A stretch of DNA of 64,000 nucleotides from an uncultured Bacteroidales bacterium (GCA_900545245.1 UQYV01000003.1:54851-118850); one strand, 5' to 3'; counted from the first letter of the stretch, positions 7,954 through 17,152 are shown. Numbers and translations are program-made. Notes: a model not told the origin generated them from the sequence alone.

Positions 7954-9741
7954 ATGGTTATGGGACGTGAAATAAAATTCTCCCTTGTCTATAGGGATAT
8001 GTGGCAGTCTTCGGGAAAATATGTTCCGAGGGTAGATCAGCTCTTGAGGGTCGCACAGCCTATAATCGATATGGGCTGCTTCGACCGCGTCGAGACCAAC
8101 GGCGGGGCTTTCGAACAGGTCAATCTCCTCTTCGGCGAGAATCCGAACAGGGCTGTGCGTGAGTGGACGGCGCCTTTCAGAAAGGCCGGAATTCAGACAC
8201 ACATGCTCGAAAGGGGACTCAATGCCCTGAGGATGAATCCGGTGCCGGCCGATGTGCGTGAACTTATGTACAAGGTGAAGAAGGCACAGGGCACTGACAT
8301 ATCCCGTTCGTTCTGCGGGCTCAACGACCACCGCAACCTCAGGCTCAGTGTTGAATATGCCAAGAAGGCTGGAATGGTCTCGCAGGTTGCCTTGAGCATC
8401 ACACATTCTCCGGTCCACACCGTTGAATACTATATGGATGTTGTCCGCAAGGTCGTGGAATATGGGGCCGACGAGATTTGCCTCAAGGACATGGCCGGAA
8501 TCGGGCGGCCGACTATCCTCGCGGAGCTTACTCGTGAGATAAAGAAGGCATATCCACACATAATCGTTCAGTATCACGGACATAGTGGCCCGGGATTCTC
8601 TCCGGCGTCGATGCTTGAAGTGGCGCGTGCCGGAGCGGACTATCTGGACGTTGCCGTTGAGCCGCTTTCGTGGGGAAAAGTGCATCCGGACGTGATAACG
8701 GTCCGCGAGATGTTGCGTGCCGACGGTTTCACAGTCAAGGATTTGAACATGGATGCATACATGGAGGTGCGTTCTCTCACACAGTCGTTCATCGACGACT
8801 TCCTCGGCTACTGGATTGACCCGAACAATTCGCACCTCAGTTCTCTGCTTGTCGGCTGTGGGCTTCCGGGTGGGATGATGGGCTCCATGATGTCCGACCT
8901 CAAGGGCTTCCAGACTGCAATCAACGCTTCGCTGCGGGCGCAGTCGAAGCCGGAACTGAGCATAGACAACCTTATGGTGCGGCTGTTTTGCGAGGTCGAG
9001 TATGTATGGCCACGGCTTGGCTACCCGCCGCTCGTGACTCCGTTCAGCCAGTATGTCAAGAACACTGCGCTCATGAATCTGCTCGACTCCCTCAAGGGCA
9101 GGCCGCGCTGGTCTTCGATTGACAAGGACACGTGGAACATGATTCTCGGAAAGATGGGACGGCTGCCCGGCCCCCTCGCTCCTGAAATCGTTGAGCTTGC
9201 TGCTTCAAAAGGGCTGGAGTTCTACACCGGCAATCCTCAGGACGCATTCCCGGACGAACTTCCGAAGTTCCGCCAGATGATGGCGGACGAAGGCTGGGAC
9301 GAAGGACCGGACAGCGAGGAACTCTTCGAACTTGCAATGCACGAAAGACAGTACCGGGATTACCGTTCGGGAGTCGCCAAGGAACGCTTCGAGGCGGAAC
9401 TTGAGTCGAGAAAGGCTGTGGCGGGGGCTCCGATTGTGGTGACGAGGCCTGTCGTGGAGATGCCTAAGTTCGACATCGACGCTCTTTTGAAATGCTGGCC
9501 GGATGCGAAGCCGCTCCAGTCGCCTGTCAAAGGTCAGATGCTTTGGCAGATTGATGTTGACGACAAATCGACGGCTCCTGCAGAAGGCACTCTCGTCAAG
9601 GCAGGGGAGCCTGCCGGCTATGTCCAGGCCTACTACGGCATCGAGGAGGTCATTCCAGCGGCGGATGGCAGAATTGTTGCAGTCACCGCCGCCCATGGCG
9701 CGAAAGTCGCGAAAGGCGAAATCGTGGCACTTTATCGTTAG
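7954..9741 (+). CDS. Divergent carboxyltransferase (pyruvate carboxylase B / oxaloacetate decarboxylase alpha-like), apparently no biotin lysine
   Basis: A 595-residue protein with a carboxyltransferase TIM barrel (about 5-290), a PYC_OADA-like helical region, and a C-terminal biotinyl/lipoyl-like domain (about 520-595). The metal-site lysine motif survives (EICLKDMAGIGRP), but others are altered: the usual LRDxHQS is YRDMWQS and the usual HxHDTxG is YHGHSGPG. In the C-terminal domain the position of the biotin motif MKM reads YYG (QAYYGIEEVIPAADG), so no biotin-acceptor Lys is seen. The protein may use a separate carrier or have another role. ATG at 7960 is an alternative start. No partner subunits lie nearby. 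Confidence 0.7.
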   Translation: MVMGREIKFSLVYRDMWQSSGKYVPRVDQLLRVAQPIIDMGCFDRVETNGGAFEQVNLLFGENPNRAVREWTAPFRKAGIQTHMLERGLNALRMNPVPADVRELMYKVKKAQGTDISRSFCGLNDHRNLRLSVEYAKKAGMVSQVALSITHSPVHTVEYYMDVVRKVVEYGADEICLKDMAGIGRPTILAELTREIKKAYPHIIVQYHGHSGPGFSPASMLEVARAGADYLDVAVEPLSWGKVHPDVITVREMLRADGFTVKDLNMDAYMEVRSLTQSFIDDFLGYWIDPNNSHLSSLLVGCGLPGGMMGSMMSDLKGFQTAINASLRAQSKPELSIDNLMVRLFCEVEYVWPRLGYPPLVTPFSQYVKNTALMNLLDSLKGRPRWSSIDKDTWNMILGKMGRLPGPLAPEIVELAASKGLEFYTGNPQDAFPDELPKFRQMMADEGWDEGPDSEELFELAMHERQYRDYRSGVAKERFEAELESRKAVAGAPIVVTRPVVEMPKFDIDALLKCWPDAKPLQSPVKGQMLWQIDVDDKSTAPAEGTLVKAGEPAGYVQAYYGIEEVIPAADGRIVAVTAAHGAKVAKGEIVALYR

Positions 9742-9754
9742 GAAAACTCTACTT

Positions 9755-9913
9755 AGTAATCGTTAAAAAATAACTTGAACAATTTGCATATCTTTATGGT
9801 CTATATTCCTTTTCTCATCAGTCGTGTACCTCCAGTACACTCCTTCTTCCAAAAGAAATCTATCCTCATAAATCTGATACAAATTTAGTTCAAGTTATTT
9901 TTTAACGCTTACT
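9755..9913. repeat. Long imperfect palindrome (MITE/REP-like)
   Basis: Arms of 26 bp at 9755-9780 and 9888-9913 (core GTTAAAAAATAACTTGAAC and its reverse complement) match with one mismatch. The 107-bp interior is also partly self-complementary and ends in a small central hairpin, GTGTAC-CTCCA-GTACAC. It fills most of the gap between the carboxyltransferase and the lipoprotein gene. No clear target-site duplication or coding content is visible. Confidence 0.75.
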
Positions 9914-9948
9914 TATATAATAATAGGAAAACAGAAGAATTCAGAAAT

Positions 9949-10635
9949 ATGAAATTTACAAAAATCATTGCGCTTTCGCTCATTGCTTGTGCATCACTCA
10001 GTTCGTGTCTCAAAAGCGAATTTCGCTACAACGGACTTTTTACATTCGCTGATGTAATTGACCAGAAGAATCTTAATTGTGACGGGGATATGGCAGTTGT
10101 CATCACCGAGGACGGAACAGACTCGAAATTTACTCTCGTGGAGTCCAAACGTGTGGCAATCAATTGTGACCTGCTCGATTTGGAAACTCCGAGGAGTATC
10201 AAACTCAATGCCTATCAAGGGGTGGATGTGAAGCCTTGTCTTAGTTCAGAAGACATCGCGGCTCCCGGAATCGCTGAGCATCGTGACTCTGTCTATGTAA
10301 TGAACAAATACTTGACAGCCAATGGCAAGAATTGGTATGTTTCCTTCATCCTGAGCATTCCTGTCAAAAAGGACAGCAATGTGGAACACGATTTTAATCT
10401 CATTTTTGACAAGGAGAGCACTTCTCAGTCAGTGAAATTCACACTCTATCACAATGCCGGCGGAGAGGTCGTGACAACTGAGAACAAGGCCGACAAAGAT
10501 TGGACAAACAAGGTATTGTATCTCAGTTTTCCAGTTAAAAGCCTGATTGAACCGATTTGGAACTCCAATAATACTCAAATAAGCATCGAGTCGGCTTTTG
10601 AATTGAAGGATAAGGATAAGGAAGGCGGGGAATAG
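9949..10635 (+). CDS. Hypothetical lipoprotein, possibly NigD-like
   Basis: A 228-residue protein with a type II signal peptide (LSSC, Cys about residue 20). The mature part is beta-rich with an early GLFTFADV segment, then a predicted OB-like barrel and a second sandwich, an arrangement resembling NigD-type Bacteroidales lipoproteins; the resemblance is weak. The C-terminus is charged and low complexity (LKDKDKEGGE). It stands alone between a palindromic repeat and the convergent Fur-family gene, 8 bp from that gene's stop. Confidence 0.6.
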   Translation: MKFTKIIALSLIACASLSSCLKSEFRYNGLFTFADVIDQKNLNCDGDMAVVITEDGTDSKFTLVESKRVAINCDLLDLETPRSIKLNAYQGVDVKPCLSSEDIAAPGIAEHRDSVYVMNKYLTANGKNWYVSFILSIPVKKDSNVEHDFNLIFDKESTSQSVKFTLYHNAGGEVVTTENKADKDWTNKVLYLSFPVKSLIEPIWNSNNTQISIESAFELKDKDKEGGE

Positions 10636-10643
10636 CTTTTTTC

Positions 10644-11096
10644 TCACCCTTTTTGTAAATGTCTTTTGCTTGGATGTCCGACGATTTGGATGTCGATGTA
10701 GTCGACTTTGTAGCCTTTGAACCGTTTCTTCGACAGTTTCTCCATAAGCTCGCTGATGAGCTTGTCCTCAGAAATGTCGCGGAAGGTGTTGTTTTCGATG
10801 TCGTAGAAATGCGCGTGGTCGAAGGTGTTGAGGTCGAAGAACATCTTGTTGTTAGCGCTGAGCCTGTGCTGGTAAATCCCTAATTTGGCGAACTCGGAGA
10901 GAATGTTGTATACAGAAGCGACGGTAATTTTGGTATTACCGTCGTTTTCTATTTTCTGCGCCACCATGTCGGCCGACGCATGTCCCAATTCCTGCATTGC
11001 CTTGTGTACTGCAAGTCTCTGTGGGGTGGCCTTGAGTGAGTATCTCTTTAATACAGATGTAAAGTTGTTCTGTGTGTTCACCTCTGTCGTTGTCAT
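10644..11096 (-). CDS. Fur/PerR-family transcriptional regulator
   Basis: A 150-residue protein with an N-terminal winged helix (LKRYSLKATPQRLAVHKAM, then ITVASVYNILSEFAKLGI) and a C-terminal dimerisation part. The Fur metal-binding stretch normally reading HHDHxxC is FDHAHFYDIEN, so the His residues are kept but no CxxC zinc site is present, as in some PerR-like members. It is divergent from trxB across 257 bp, which suggests, but does not prove, control of a peroxide or redox response. Confidence 0.85.
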   Translation of the reverse strand: MTTTEVNTQNNFTSVLKRYSLKATPQRLAVHKAMQELGHASADMVAQKIENDGNTKITVASVYNILSEFAKLGIYQHRLSANNKMFFDLNTFDHAHFYDIENNTFRDISEDKLISELMEKLSKKRFKGYKVDYIDIQIVGHPSKRHLQKG

Positions 11097-11318
11097 TGGA
11101 ATGCAATTTTTTTCTAACCGCGTTATTTACTCTCGCCACGAGGGCTCATAAGATATGTTTCGCAATTGCGCGAATTTGAGTACAATAATATCCCGTAAAG
11201 TTATTAAAAAAATGTTTTTTCGTCAAGTTTTTTATTCCCCGATGCTGAATTTTTGTCTTCTGTAGCAAAATAACAGTCGAATTGTAACTATAAATCTGAC
11301 TTCTTCGCGGAAATTTGC

Positions 11319-11326
11319 TAATTTTG
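11319..11326 (+). promoter_or_regulatory. Candidate -7 box of trxB
   Basis: TAATTTTG matches the Bacteroidota sigma-A -7 consensus TAnnTTTG and lies 27 bp before the trxB ATG. A matching -33 TTTG at the usual spacing was not seen. The 257-bp gap also holds the 10-bp palindrome CGCAATTGCG at 11161-11170, a possible site for the divergent Fur-family regulator. Confidence 0.45.
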
Positions 11327-11353
11327 CAGATTTGAAGAAAATTATTTAAGGAT

Positions 11354-12277
11354 ATGGAAAAGACAGCATGTCTCATAATAGGAGGAGGTCCAGCCGGCTA
11401 CACAGCCGCAATATATGCTTCACGTGCCAACCTTGCGCCGGTGCTCTATGAGGGCGCACAGCCGGGAGGACAGCTCACAACCACCACAGACATCGAGAAC
11501 TATCCCGGGTTCGAGAACGGAATCAACGGGCAGGAACTGATGGCGACCATGCGTGCCCAGGCAGTGCGTCTCGGCGCAGACATACGTTTCGGCACGGTGT
11601 CGGATGTGGATTTCTCGTCACGTCCGTTCAAGGTGACGGTTGACGGAACGATTGAGATGGAGGCAGATGCGGTGATAGTTGCCACAGGGGCGACCGCGAA
11701 GTACCTCGGCCTGCCATCGGAGACGAAATATCGCGGAATGGGTGTGTCGGCCTGCGCCACATGTGACGGCTTCTTTTATCGTAAGAAAGTCGTTGCCGTT
11801 GTGGGGGGAGGAGACACCGCCTGTGAAGAGGCAAGTTACCTTGCGGGGCTCTGCAAAAAGGTCTATATGATTGTCAGGCGTGATATTCTCCGCGCTTCGG
11901 AGGCCATGCGCCGGCGTGTTCAGGAGACTGAAAATATTGAGATATTGTGGAACTGCAACACGCAGGAAGTTCTCGGAGACGATTTTGGGGTCACGGGAGT
12001 ACGTCTTCTTCGCAAGGACGGCGAGGTTTTTGACATTGCCGTGGACGGATTTTTCCTCGCAATAGGTCATCATCCGAACTCCGATGTCTTTGCACCTTGG
12101 CTGAAGCTCGACGGGAACGGCTACATAATTACGGACGGAAAGTCCACCAGAACAAGTGTAGAGGGCGTGTTCGCAGCCGGAGACGTTCAGGATCCGACCT
12201 ATCGTCAGGCCATAAACGCCGCAGCTTCCGGCTGTCGCGCTGCGCTTGATGCGGAGAAATTCTTGAAAGAGAAATAA
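11354..12277 (+). CDS. trxB: Thioredoxin reductase
   Basis: A 307-residue flavoprotein of the usual TrxB length. It has the FAD-binding GGGPAGYTAAIYASRANL near the N-terminus, the redox-active CATC pair in the NADPH domain (SACATCDGFF), the NADPH-binding GGGDTACEEA, and the C-terminal FAD motif AAGDVQDPTYRQA. It transfers electrons from NADPH to thioredoxin in the cytoplasm. The bamD gene follows after 29 bp in the same direction. Confidence 0.97.
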   Translation: MEKTACLIIGGGPAGYTAAIYASRANLAPVLYEGAQPGGQLTTTTDIENYPGFENGINGQELMATMRAQAVRLGADIRFGTVSDVDFSSRPFKVTVDGTIEMEADAVIVATGATAKYLGLPSETKYRGMGVSACATCDGFFYRKKVVAVVGGGDTACEEASYLAGLCKKVYMIVRRDILRASEAMRRRVQETENIEILWNCNTQEVLGDDFGVTGVRLLRKDGEVFDIAVDGFFLAIGHHPNSDVFAPWLKLDGNGYIITDGKSTRTSVEGVFAAGDVQDPTYRQAINAAASGCRAALDAEKFLKEK

Positions 12278-12306
12278 GTCATTTTATGTTTTGAATCTGA
12301 TATTTT

Positions 12307-13110
12307 ATGAAAATATATGTTAAGCTTGCGGCAGTTTCCGCACTCGCTCTCCTGTCTCTGAATTCATGCAAGTCTCAGTATGAGCTTCTTCTGAACAGCG
12401 CCGATGTTGACGCAAAATACGAGGCCGCGTTCAACTACTTCAACAACAAGAAGTACAGCAAGGCCGCCGCTCTGTTCGAGTCGCTTTCAATGTACACCGA
12501 GGGCACGGAAAAGGACGACACCGTGCGCTACTACTGGGGCTTGAGCAACTACAGTCAGAAGGACTACTACACTGCCGAGACCAATTTCCAGCGCTTCCTC
12601 GAAGTCTATCCACGCAGTCCTTTCGCTTCCGACGCGCGTTTCCTGCGCATCGACTGCCTCTACCGTTCGACTCTGCGCTACGAACTGGATCAGACCCCGA
12701 CCTACACCGCACTGAACGCAATGACGGAGTACCTTCGCGAAGAGCCTGACAACGGGCATCTTGCCGACTGCGAAGCGATGATCAAGGACCTGAACGATCG
12801 CCTTGACCGCAAGGCGTACGAGGGGGCGAAGCTCTACTATCGTATGGAGGACTATCTTGCCGCGCGCGTGGCTCTGAAGAATGTCCTGAAGGACGACGCC
12901 GAAAACATCTACCGCGAGGACATACTCTACTACATAGCGATGTCTTCCTACAAGTATGCGGAGTTGAGCGTGAAGGCCAAACAGCGCGAACGCTATCTTC
13001 AGTTTATGGATGACTATCTCAACTTTATGAGTGAATATCCTGATTCGAAATATGCCCATAGTCTCGAATTTCCTCATTCGAAAGCGCAGAAATATCTGAA
13101 GAAGAATTAA
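12307..13110 (+). CDS. bamD: Outer membrane protein assembly factor BamD
   Basis: A 267-residue lipoprotein (lipobox LNSC) made of TPR helices: AFNYFNNKKYSKAAALFESL, YYWGLSNYSQKDYYTAETNF and FLEVYPRSPFASDARF are the first repeats and match the BamD/ComL family. BamD sits on the periplasmic face of the outer membrane and works with BamA, which is encoded 8 kb away in this window. The C-terminus ends in a basic helix. It is likely co-transcribed with the omega-like gene and recN. Confidence 0.92.
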   Translation: MKIYVKLAAVSALALLSLNSCKSQYELLLNSADVDAKYEAAFNYFNNKKYSKAAALFESLSMYTEGTEKDDTVRYYWGLSNYSQKDYYTAETNFQRFLEVYPRSPFASDARFLRIDCLYRSTLRYELDQTPTYTALNAMTEYLREEPDNGHLADCEAMIKDLNDRLDRKAYEGAKLYYRMEDYLAARVALKNVLKDDAENIYREDILYYIAMSSYKYAELSVKAKQRERYLQFMDDYLNFMSEYPDSKYAHSLEFPHSKAQKYLKKN

Positions 13111-13174
13111 GAAAAATGAAACACGGGCACATAGTCCCCGTATATAATAGTAGAAAATAAACACAAAAGATATT

Positions 13175-13495
13175 ATGGCAAATAACAAAATTCCAACAAA
13201 CACGATTACGCGCGATCTTTGTGACCTCGCGGCTCCGACCGGAAACATCTACGAGACTGTCGTGATTCTTTCAAAGCGTGCAAACCAGATTGCCGCGGCT
13301 GAAAAGAAGGAGCTTACAAAGAAACTCGAGGACTTCAAGAATGAAAGGGACACTATGGAGGAAGTCTTTGAAAACCGCGAGCAGATTGAGATTTCAAAGT
13401 ATTACGAAAGACAGCCGAAGCCGGACCTCGTCGCGATCTACGAGTTCGAGCATAATGAAATTTCCTACAGAATGGCCAAGCACGACGAAGAGTAG
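13175..13495 (+). CDS. rpoZ: RNA polymerase Rpb6/omega-like subunit
   Basis: A 106-residue protein with the Bacteroidota omega pattern: Thr-Arg start (NTITRDLCDLAAPTGNIYETVVILSKRANQIAAAEKKEL), an acidic helical middle, then ISKYYERQPKPDLVAIYEFEHNEI. The family binds the beta-prime subunit and helps RNA polymerase assembly. It lies between bamD and recN, a common order in Bacteroidales. The symbol is by analogy with the omega gene of other phyla. Confidence 0.85.
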   Translation: MANNKIPTNTITRDLCDLAAPTGNIYETVVILSKRANQIAAAEKKELTKKLEDFKNERDTMEEVFENREQIEISKYYERQPKPDLVAIYEFEHNEISYRMAKHDEE

Positions 13496-13536
13496 TCTCC
13501 TGACTGGCTCTGTGGGGCATCAAAAATAGTCAAGCT

Positions 13537-15210
13537 ATGCTGAATCGTCTTGAAATACACAATTATGTGCTGATAGACTCTCTGGACATCACGTTTCCGG
13601 AGGGTCTTGTCATTATATCCGGACAGACAGGTGCAGGAAAGTCAATTCTCCTTGGGGCACTGTCGCTGCTTGCCGGAGGAAAGGCAGATGCTTCCCAGAT
13701 TTCAGAGGGAGCTGACAGTTGTGTGGTCGAGGCCGAATTCACGTCCGTTGACAGCAGGCTGAAATCCGCTGTCGAGGATGCCGGAGCGGAGTGGGACGAT
13801 GCGGGGCTTATCGTGCGGCGTGTTGTCGCACGTTCCGGGCGCTCGCGTGCATTCATCAATGACTGCCCCGTGACGGTACAGACACTCGTGGGTGTGACAT
13901 CACGTCTTTTTGACATACATTCCCAGCACGGGACGCTTGAACTCCAGAATCCCGCCTACCAGACGGACATGCTCGACAATTTTGCCGGCAATCTTGCCCT
14001 GCGCAACGAGTATTCCGAGTCCTATTCCAGCCTTTCTTCGCTTAATTCCGAAAAGAGACGTCTGGAAGAAAGCCTTGAGAGGCTTCGCGCGGAGAAGGAC
14101 TACAACATGGCGCAGTTCTCCCAACTTGACTCTGCCGGACTGAAGGATGGGGAACTTGCAGAACTTGAGCAGGAGCAGAAGGAACTCGCCAATGCCGAGA
14201 CCATCCGTGAAAGTCTCTATTCCGTGTCTGAGGCGCTCTCTCCGAGCGATGAGGAACTTCCTTCAGTCGATTCATTGCTAAAAGAGTCGGTGAAGGCTTT
14301 GGAGAAGATTTCAGCCTTTGTGCCGTCGGCAAGGACGCTCGCTGAAAGGATTGAATCTTCCCGTCTCGAGCTTGATGACATTCTTTCGGAAGTCACGTCT
14401 CTTGCGGAAAAATCCGAGGCATCTCCTCAGCGGCTCGAAACTGTGGAAGCGAGGATGTCACTCATCTACGGGCTGTTCCAGAAGTTCGGATGCACGAGCG
14501 AGGCTGAGCTCATCAGCCTTCGTGACAAGTACAGCGAAGCGCTCGCTGACACGGACTGTATGGACGAGAAGCTCGCGGCTCTCTCTTCCGACATTGCTTC
14601 CGAGTCAAAGAACAACGACAGGCTCGCCGCGGCCTTGACAGAATCGCGGCAGAAGGCGGCAACGCCTTTCTCCGAGCACCTCCAGTCTATGATTCGCTCT
14701 CTGGAGATGCCGCTTTCCGTGTTCATCGCGGACGTTTCTCCGGCAGCGAAGCCCGGTCCTCTCGGACGGGACAATGTCCGTTTCCTTTTCAGTTCCACGG
14801 GACGTGCTCCGATTCCGGTGCAGTCCTGCGCATCCGGAGGCGAACTTTCCAGAATCATGCTCTGCCTAAAGGCTCAGATGGCTCACTTTGAGGCTATGCC
14901 GACGCTCATCTTCGACGAGATTGACACCGGAGTCTCCGGCAGCGTGGCGGACAAGATGGGTTCGATGATATGTTCTATGGGTGCTGACATGCAGGTCTTC
15001 GCCATCACGCACCTCCCGCAGGTTGCCGCCAAGGGCTCTGCCCACTATCTTGTTGAAAAAGCCGTCTCCTCCTCCGACGGCCGCACAACATCCTCCATCC
15101 GAAAACTCTCCTCCAACGAGCGCGTCCTCGAACTCGCCCGTATGCTCAGCGGTTCAACAGTCACAGCAGCCGCCATCGCCAACGCCAAGGAACTGCTCGG
15201 GGCTGAATAG
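13537..15210 (+). CDS. recN: DNA repair protein RecN
   Basis: A 557-residue SMC-like ATPase of full RecN length. The Walker A (SGQTGAGKSILLGALSLL) is at residues about 28-45. Long coiled-coil arms fill about 160-370, with heptad-like Glu/Leu/Lys-rich segments. The ABC signature (SCASGGELSRIMLCLK) and Walker B (LIFDEIDTGVSG) are near 430-470, followed by the RecN-typical AITHLPQVAAKG. It acts in double-strand-break repair. The stop codon lies inside the left arm of a long palindrome (15199-15316). Confidence 0.96.
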   Translation: MLNRLEIHNYVLIDSLDITFPEGLVIISGQTGAGKSILLGALSLLAGGKADASQISEGADSCVVEAEFTSVDSRLKSAVEDAGAEWDDAGLIVRRVVARSGRSRAFINDCPVTVQTLVGVTSRLFDIHSQHGTLELQNPAYQTDMLDNFAGNLALRNEYSESYSSLSSLNSEKRRLEESLERLRAEKDYNMAQFSQLDSAGLKDGELAELEQEQKELANAETIRESLYSVSEALSPSDEELPSVDSLLKESVKALEKISAFVPSARTLAERIESSRLELDDILSEVTSLAEKSEASPQRLETVEARMSLIYGLFQKFGCTSEAELISLRDKYSEALADTDCMDEKLAALSSDIASESKNNDRLAAALTESRQKAATPFSEHLQSMIRSLEMPLSVFIADVSPAAKPGPLGRDNVRFLFSSTGRAPIPVQSCASGGELSRIMLCLKAQMAHFEAMPTLIFDEIDTGVSGSVADKMGSMICSMGADMQVFAITHLPQVAAKGSAHYLVEKAVSSSDGRTTSSIRKLSSNERVLELARMLSGSTVTAAAIANAKELLGAE

Positions 15211-15316
15211 AAGCGGATTGCCGCGTTGCAAAAGTCCTCGAAATCCTCACAACCGACAAGGTTGCTCCGGTTTCGAGGGCTTTGTGCGCCTTGCACTCCA
15301 TCTTTTATTCAGCCCC
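15199..15316. repeat. Nested palindrome between convergent recN and LysM genes; likely bidirectional terminator
   Basis: Three nested inverted pairs share one axis: the outer arms 15199-15213 and 15302-15316 (GGGGCTGAATA half, one mismatch), CCTCGAAA at 15236-15243 with TTTCGAGG at 15271-15278, and AACC with GGTT at 15251-15263. The outer arm includes the last codons and stop of recN. A shortened relative of its ends occurs at 53129-53174. Confidence 0.75.
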
Positions 15317-15357
15317 GAGTTGCACTGTAACTTTATTCAAATTGCTTCAATCGGGTT

Positions 15358-17136
15358 CTATTCAACTGATTTAATCTGATAGTCAGGCTCATATTCGATA
15401 CGTCTCACGCCTTCGTTGATGCGGGAGCCGTCGCGGAAGTCGAAGGTGGTCTGGAGCATAGTCTTTTTGACATTCCCGAGAGCGTTGAACCAGCTGTCGC
15501 CATATTCGGCGCAGAGGGAGGAGAAATATTTCACGATGTCATAGCCCTGGAAACTGAACTGAGTCGGTTCAGTGTTGAATAGGGCACGATACTGCTTGAC
15601 GAAACGGATGACATCCGGAGAGTTGTAGTCTATGTAATAGGCGAGGCTCACGTGCAGGTCGTTGTTGTGGAGGCTCTCCACCTCGATGTCATATCCGCGT
15701 ACCTTGGAATGGCAGAAAATCTCCACCCTGCGGTTTTCACGGGAAAGGAGGCTGATGTTTCTGAACACATCGTTCACGAATGCCTCGCTTTCCGATGCGA
15801 TGATGAACCGGTTGGTGTGTTCTGCACCCTCTTCCGTTGCTTTCTTGAGGCTCCCGATGATGTCGCGTCCTTCTAGCAGGCTGTATGACACCGTGGTGTA
15901 TTTGAGTCCGGAGAGGTCAATCATGTTCACGAGGCTCGTCATAGCGTCGCTGCTTCTCGCTCCCTTTTCTGTGATGAGTATGGTCCTGTCTCCAGGTTTA
16001 GACTCGTCTGCAATCCACTGGGCGAGATCCGCATATTGGAAGTCATGTGGAGTCGGCACTTGGATGAGCTTAGGATATTCTTCAGTGAGTTCGACGCTCT
16101 TCGGGTCAAGAGGGGAGATGAGGACAATGTCGCTCCCGATGGCGGTGTAGGTCCTACGGATGTCATTCGGGGAAAGAGGACCTACGACGAAGTCCAGGTC
16201 TGAGACAATGCCTGCTGTGATACTTCTGCTTTGATCCTCCACATCGTAAACGTCGATGTTTATGTCCGTACCATCATTTCCGAGGTCCCTTGCCGCGAGT
16301 AGTGCGCCGCAGTAGAAGTCGATTGATGAAGAACTCGGCTTCGCTGTCCCTGCCATGAACGGCATCACGATGGCAAGATTCACCTTCTTCTTCGACGAGA
16401 ATGTCACTGCCTTCTCGGAATCGGCGTCCCTGTCTGCATCGACTTCTGTGGCTATCTCTTCAACAGCCCTATCCTTTTCACTATCTTTAGCTTCAGCTGA
16501 CTGAGTAGATTCATAGCCAGACACATTATGTGCCTCTGTTGCAGACTTTTCCGGAATCACCAACTTCTGTCTTGACTTGAGTTCCTTGTCCTTGAGACCG
16601 TTTGCCTTCATGATGTCGGACACCTCGACGTCGTATTTCGCCGCTATCGTTTCTATGGTCTCATACCATTTCACGATGTGGATTTTCGGCTCTGCTTTCT
16701 TTTCCGGCTCCTGTCCTTCATCCTTCGTTGCAGTGGCAGTGACCTTCTCCTCCTGTTTTTGAGCAAGGCTCGTCTGGGCGGTCTCTACCTTTGCCATACT
16801 TTCCTCATTCCTGCCCTTCTTCCCGGCCTTCGATGGCTTCTCCTGTTCTTCCGGCATAGGGATGACGATTATCGAGTTCTTCTTGAGTCCTTTGGCCTTT
16901 ACGTCCGGATTGTATTTGTAGATGTCCTCGATGCTCACTCCGTAAGCCTTGCTTATTGAAAATAGCGTCTGTCGTTCCAGGACCACGTGAGAATAGCACA
17001 GACGCCCGTTCACCTTCACCTTTTCCTTGGAGACGGAGACCGGTGTCGCTACATAATTGTCCTGCGCGAATGCAGGCGGGACCGACGCCAATGCGACGGA
17101 CAGAATCATCATGCCGAATATTCCACGTGTATTCAT
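15358..17136 (-). CDS. Secreted LysM protein with periplasmic-binding-like domain
   Basis: 592 residues from the ATG at 17136 (MNTRGIFGMM...), chosen because it begins a clean signal peptide (VPPAFAQ) and avoids overlap with the upstream gene; an upstream in-frame ATG at 17193 exists. Two LysM peptidoglycan-binding modules are seen (HVVLERQTLFSISKAYGVS and HIVKWYETIETIAAKYDVE), separated by a Lys/Glu-rich linker. From about residue 255 a type 1 periplasmic-binding fold follows (NLAIVMPFMAG, then DFVVGPLSPNDIRRTY), as in Leu/Ile/Val-binding and LpoA-like proteins. It is last in the pdxJ-side minus-strand group and probably acts at the cell wall. Confidence 0.8.
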   Translation of the reverse strand: MNTRGIFGMMILSVALASVPPAFAQDNYVATPVSVSKEKVKVNGRLCYSHVVLERQTLFSISKAYGVSIEDIYKYNPDVKAKGLKKNSIIVIPMPEEQEKPSKAGKKGRNEESMAKVETAQTSLAQKQEEKVTATATKDEGQEPEKKAEPKIHIVKWYETIETIAAKYDVEVSDIMKANGLKDKELKSRQKLVIPEKSATEAHNVSGYESTQSAEAKDSEKDRAVEEIATEVDADRDADSEKAVTFSSKKKVNLAIVMPFMAGTAKPSSSSIDFYCGALLAARDLGNDGTDINIDVYDVEDQSRSITAGIVSDLDFVVGPLSPNDIRRTYTAIGSDIVLISPLDPKSVELTEEYPKLIQVPTPHDFQYADLAQWIADESKPGDRTILITEKGARSSDAMTSLVNMIDLSGLKYTTVSYSLLEGRDIIGSLKKATEEGAEHTNRFIIASESEAFVNDVFRNISLLSRENRRVEIFCHSKVRGYDIEVESLHNNDLHVSLAYYIDYNSPDVIRFVKQYRALFNTEPTQFSFQGYDIVKYFSSLCAEYGDSWFNALGNVKKTMLQTTFDFRDGSRINEGVRRIEYEPDYQIKSVE

Positions 17137-17152
17137 ATCGAGTCTCTTTTTT

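Noticed and set aside
12487..13248. Long minus-strand frame opposite bamD
   Set aside because: It lies wholly opposite bamD and the omega gene; its residues follow the codon pattern of those genes and match no family.
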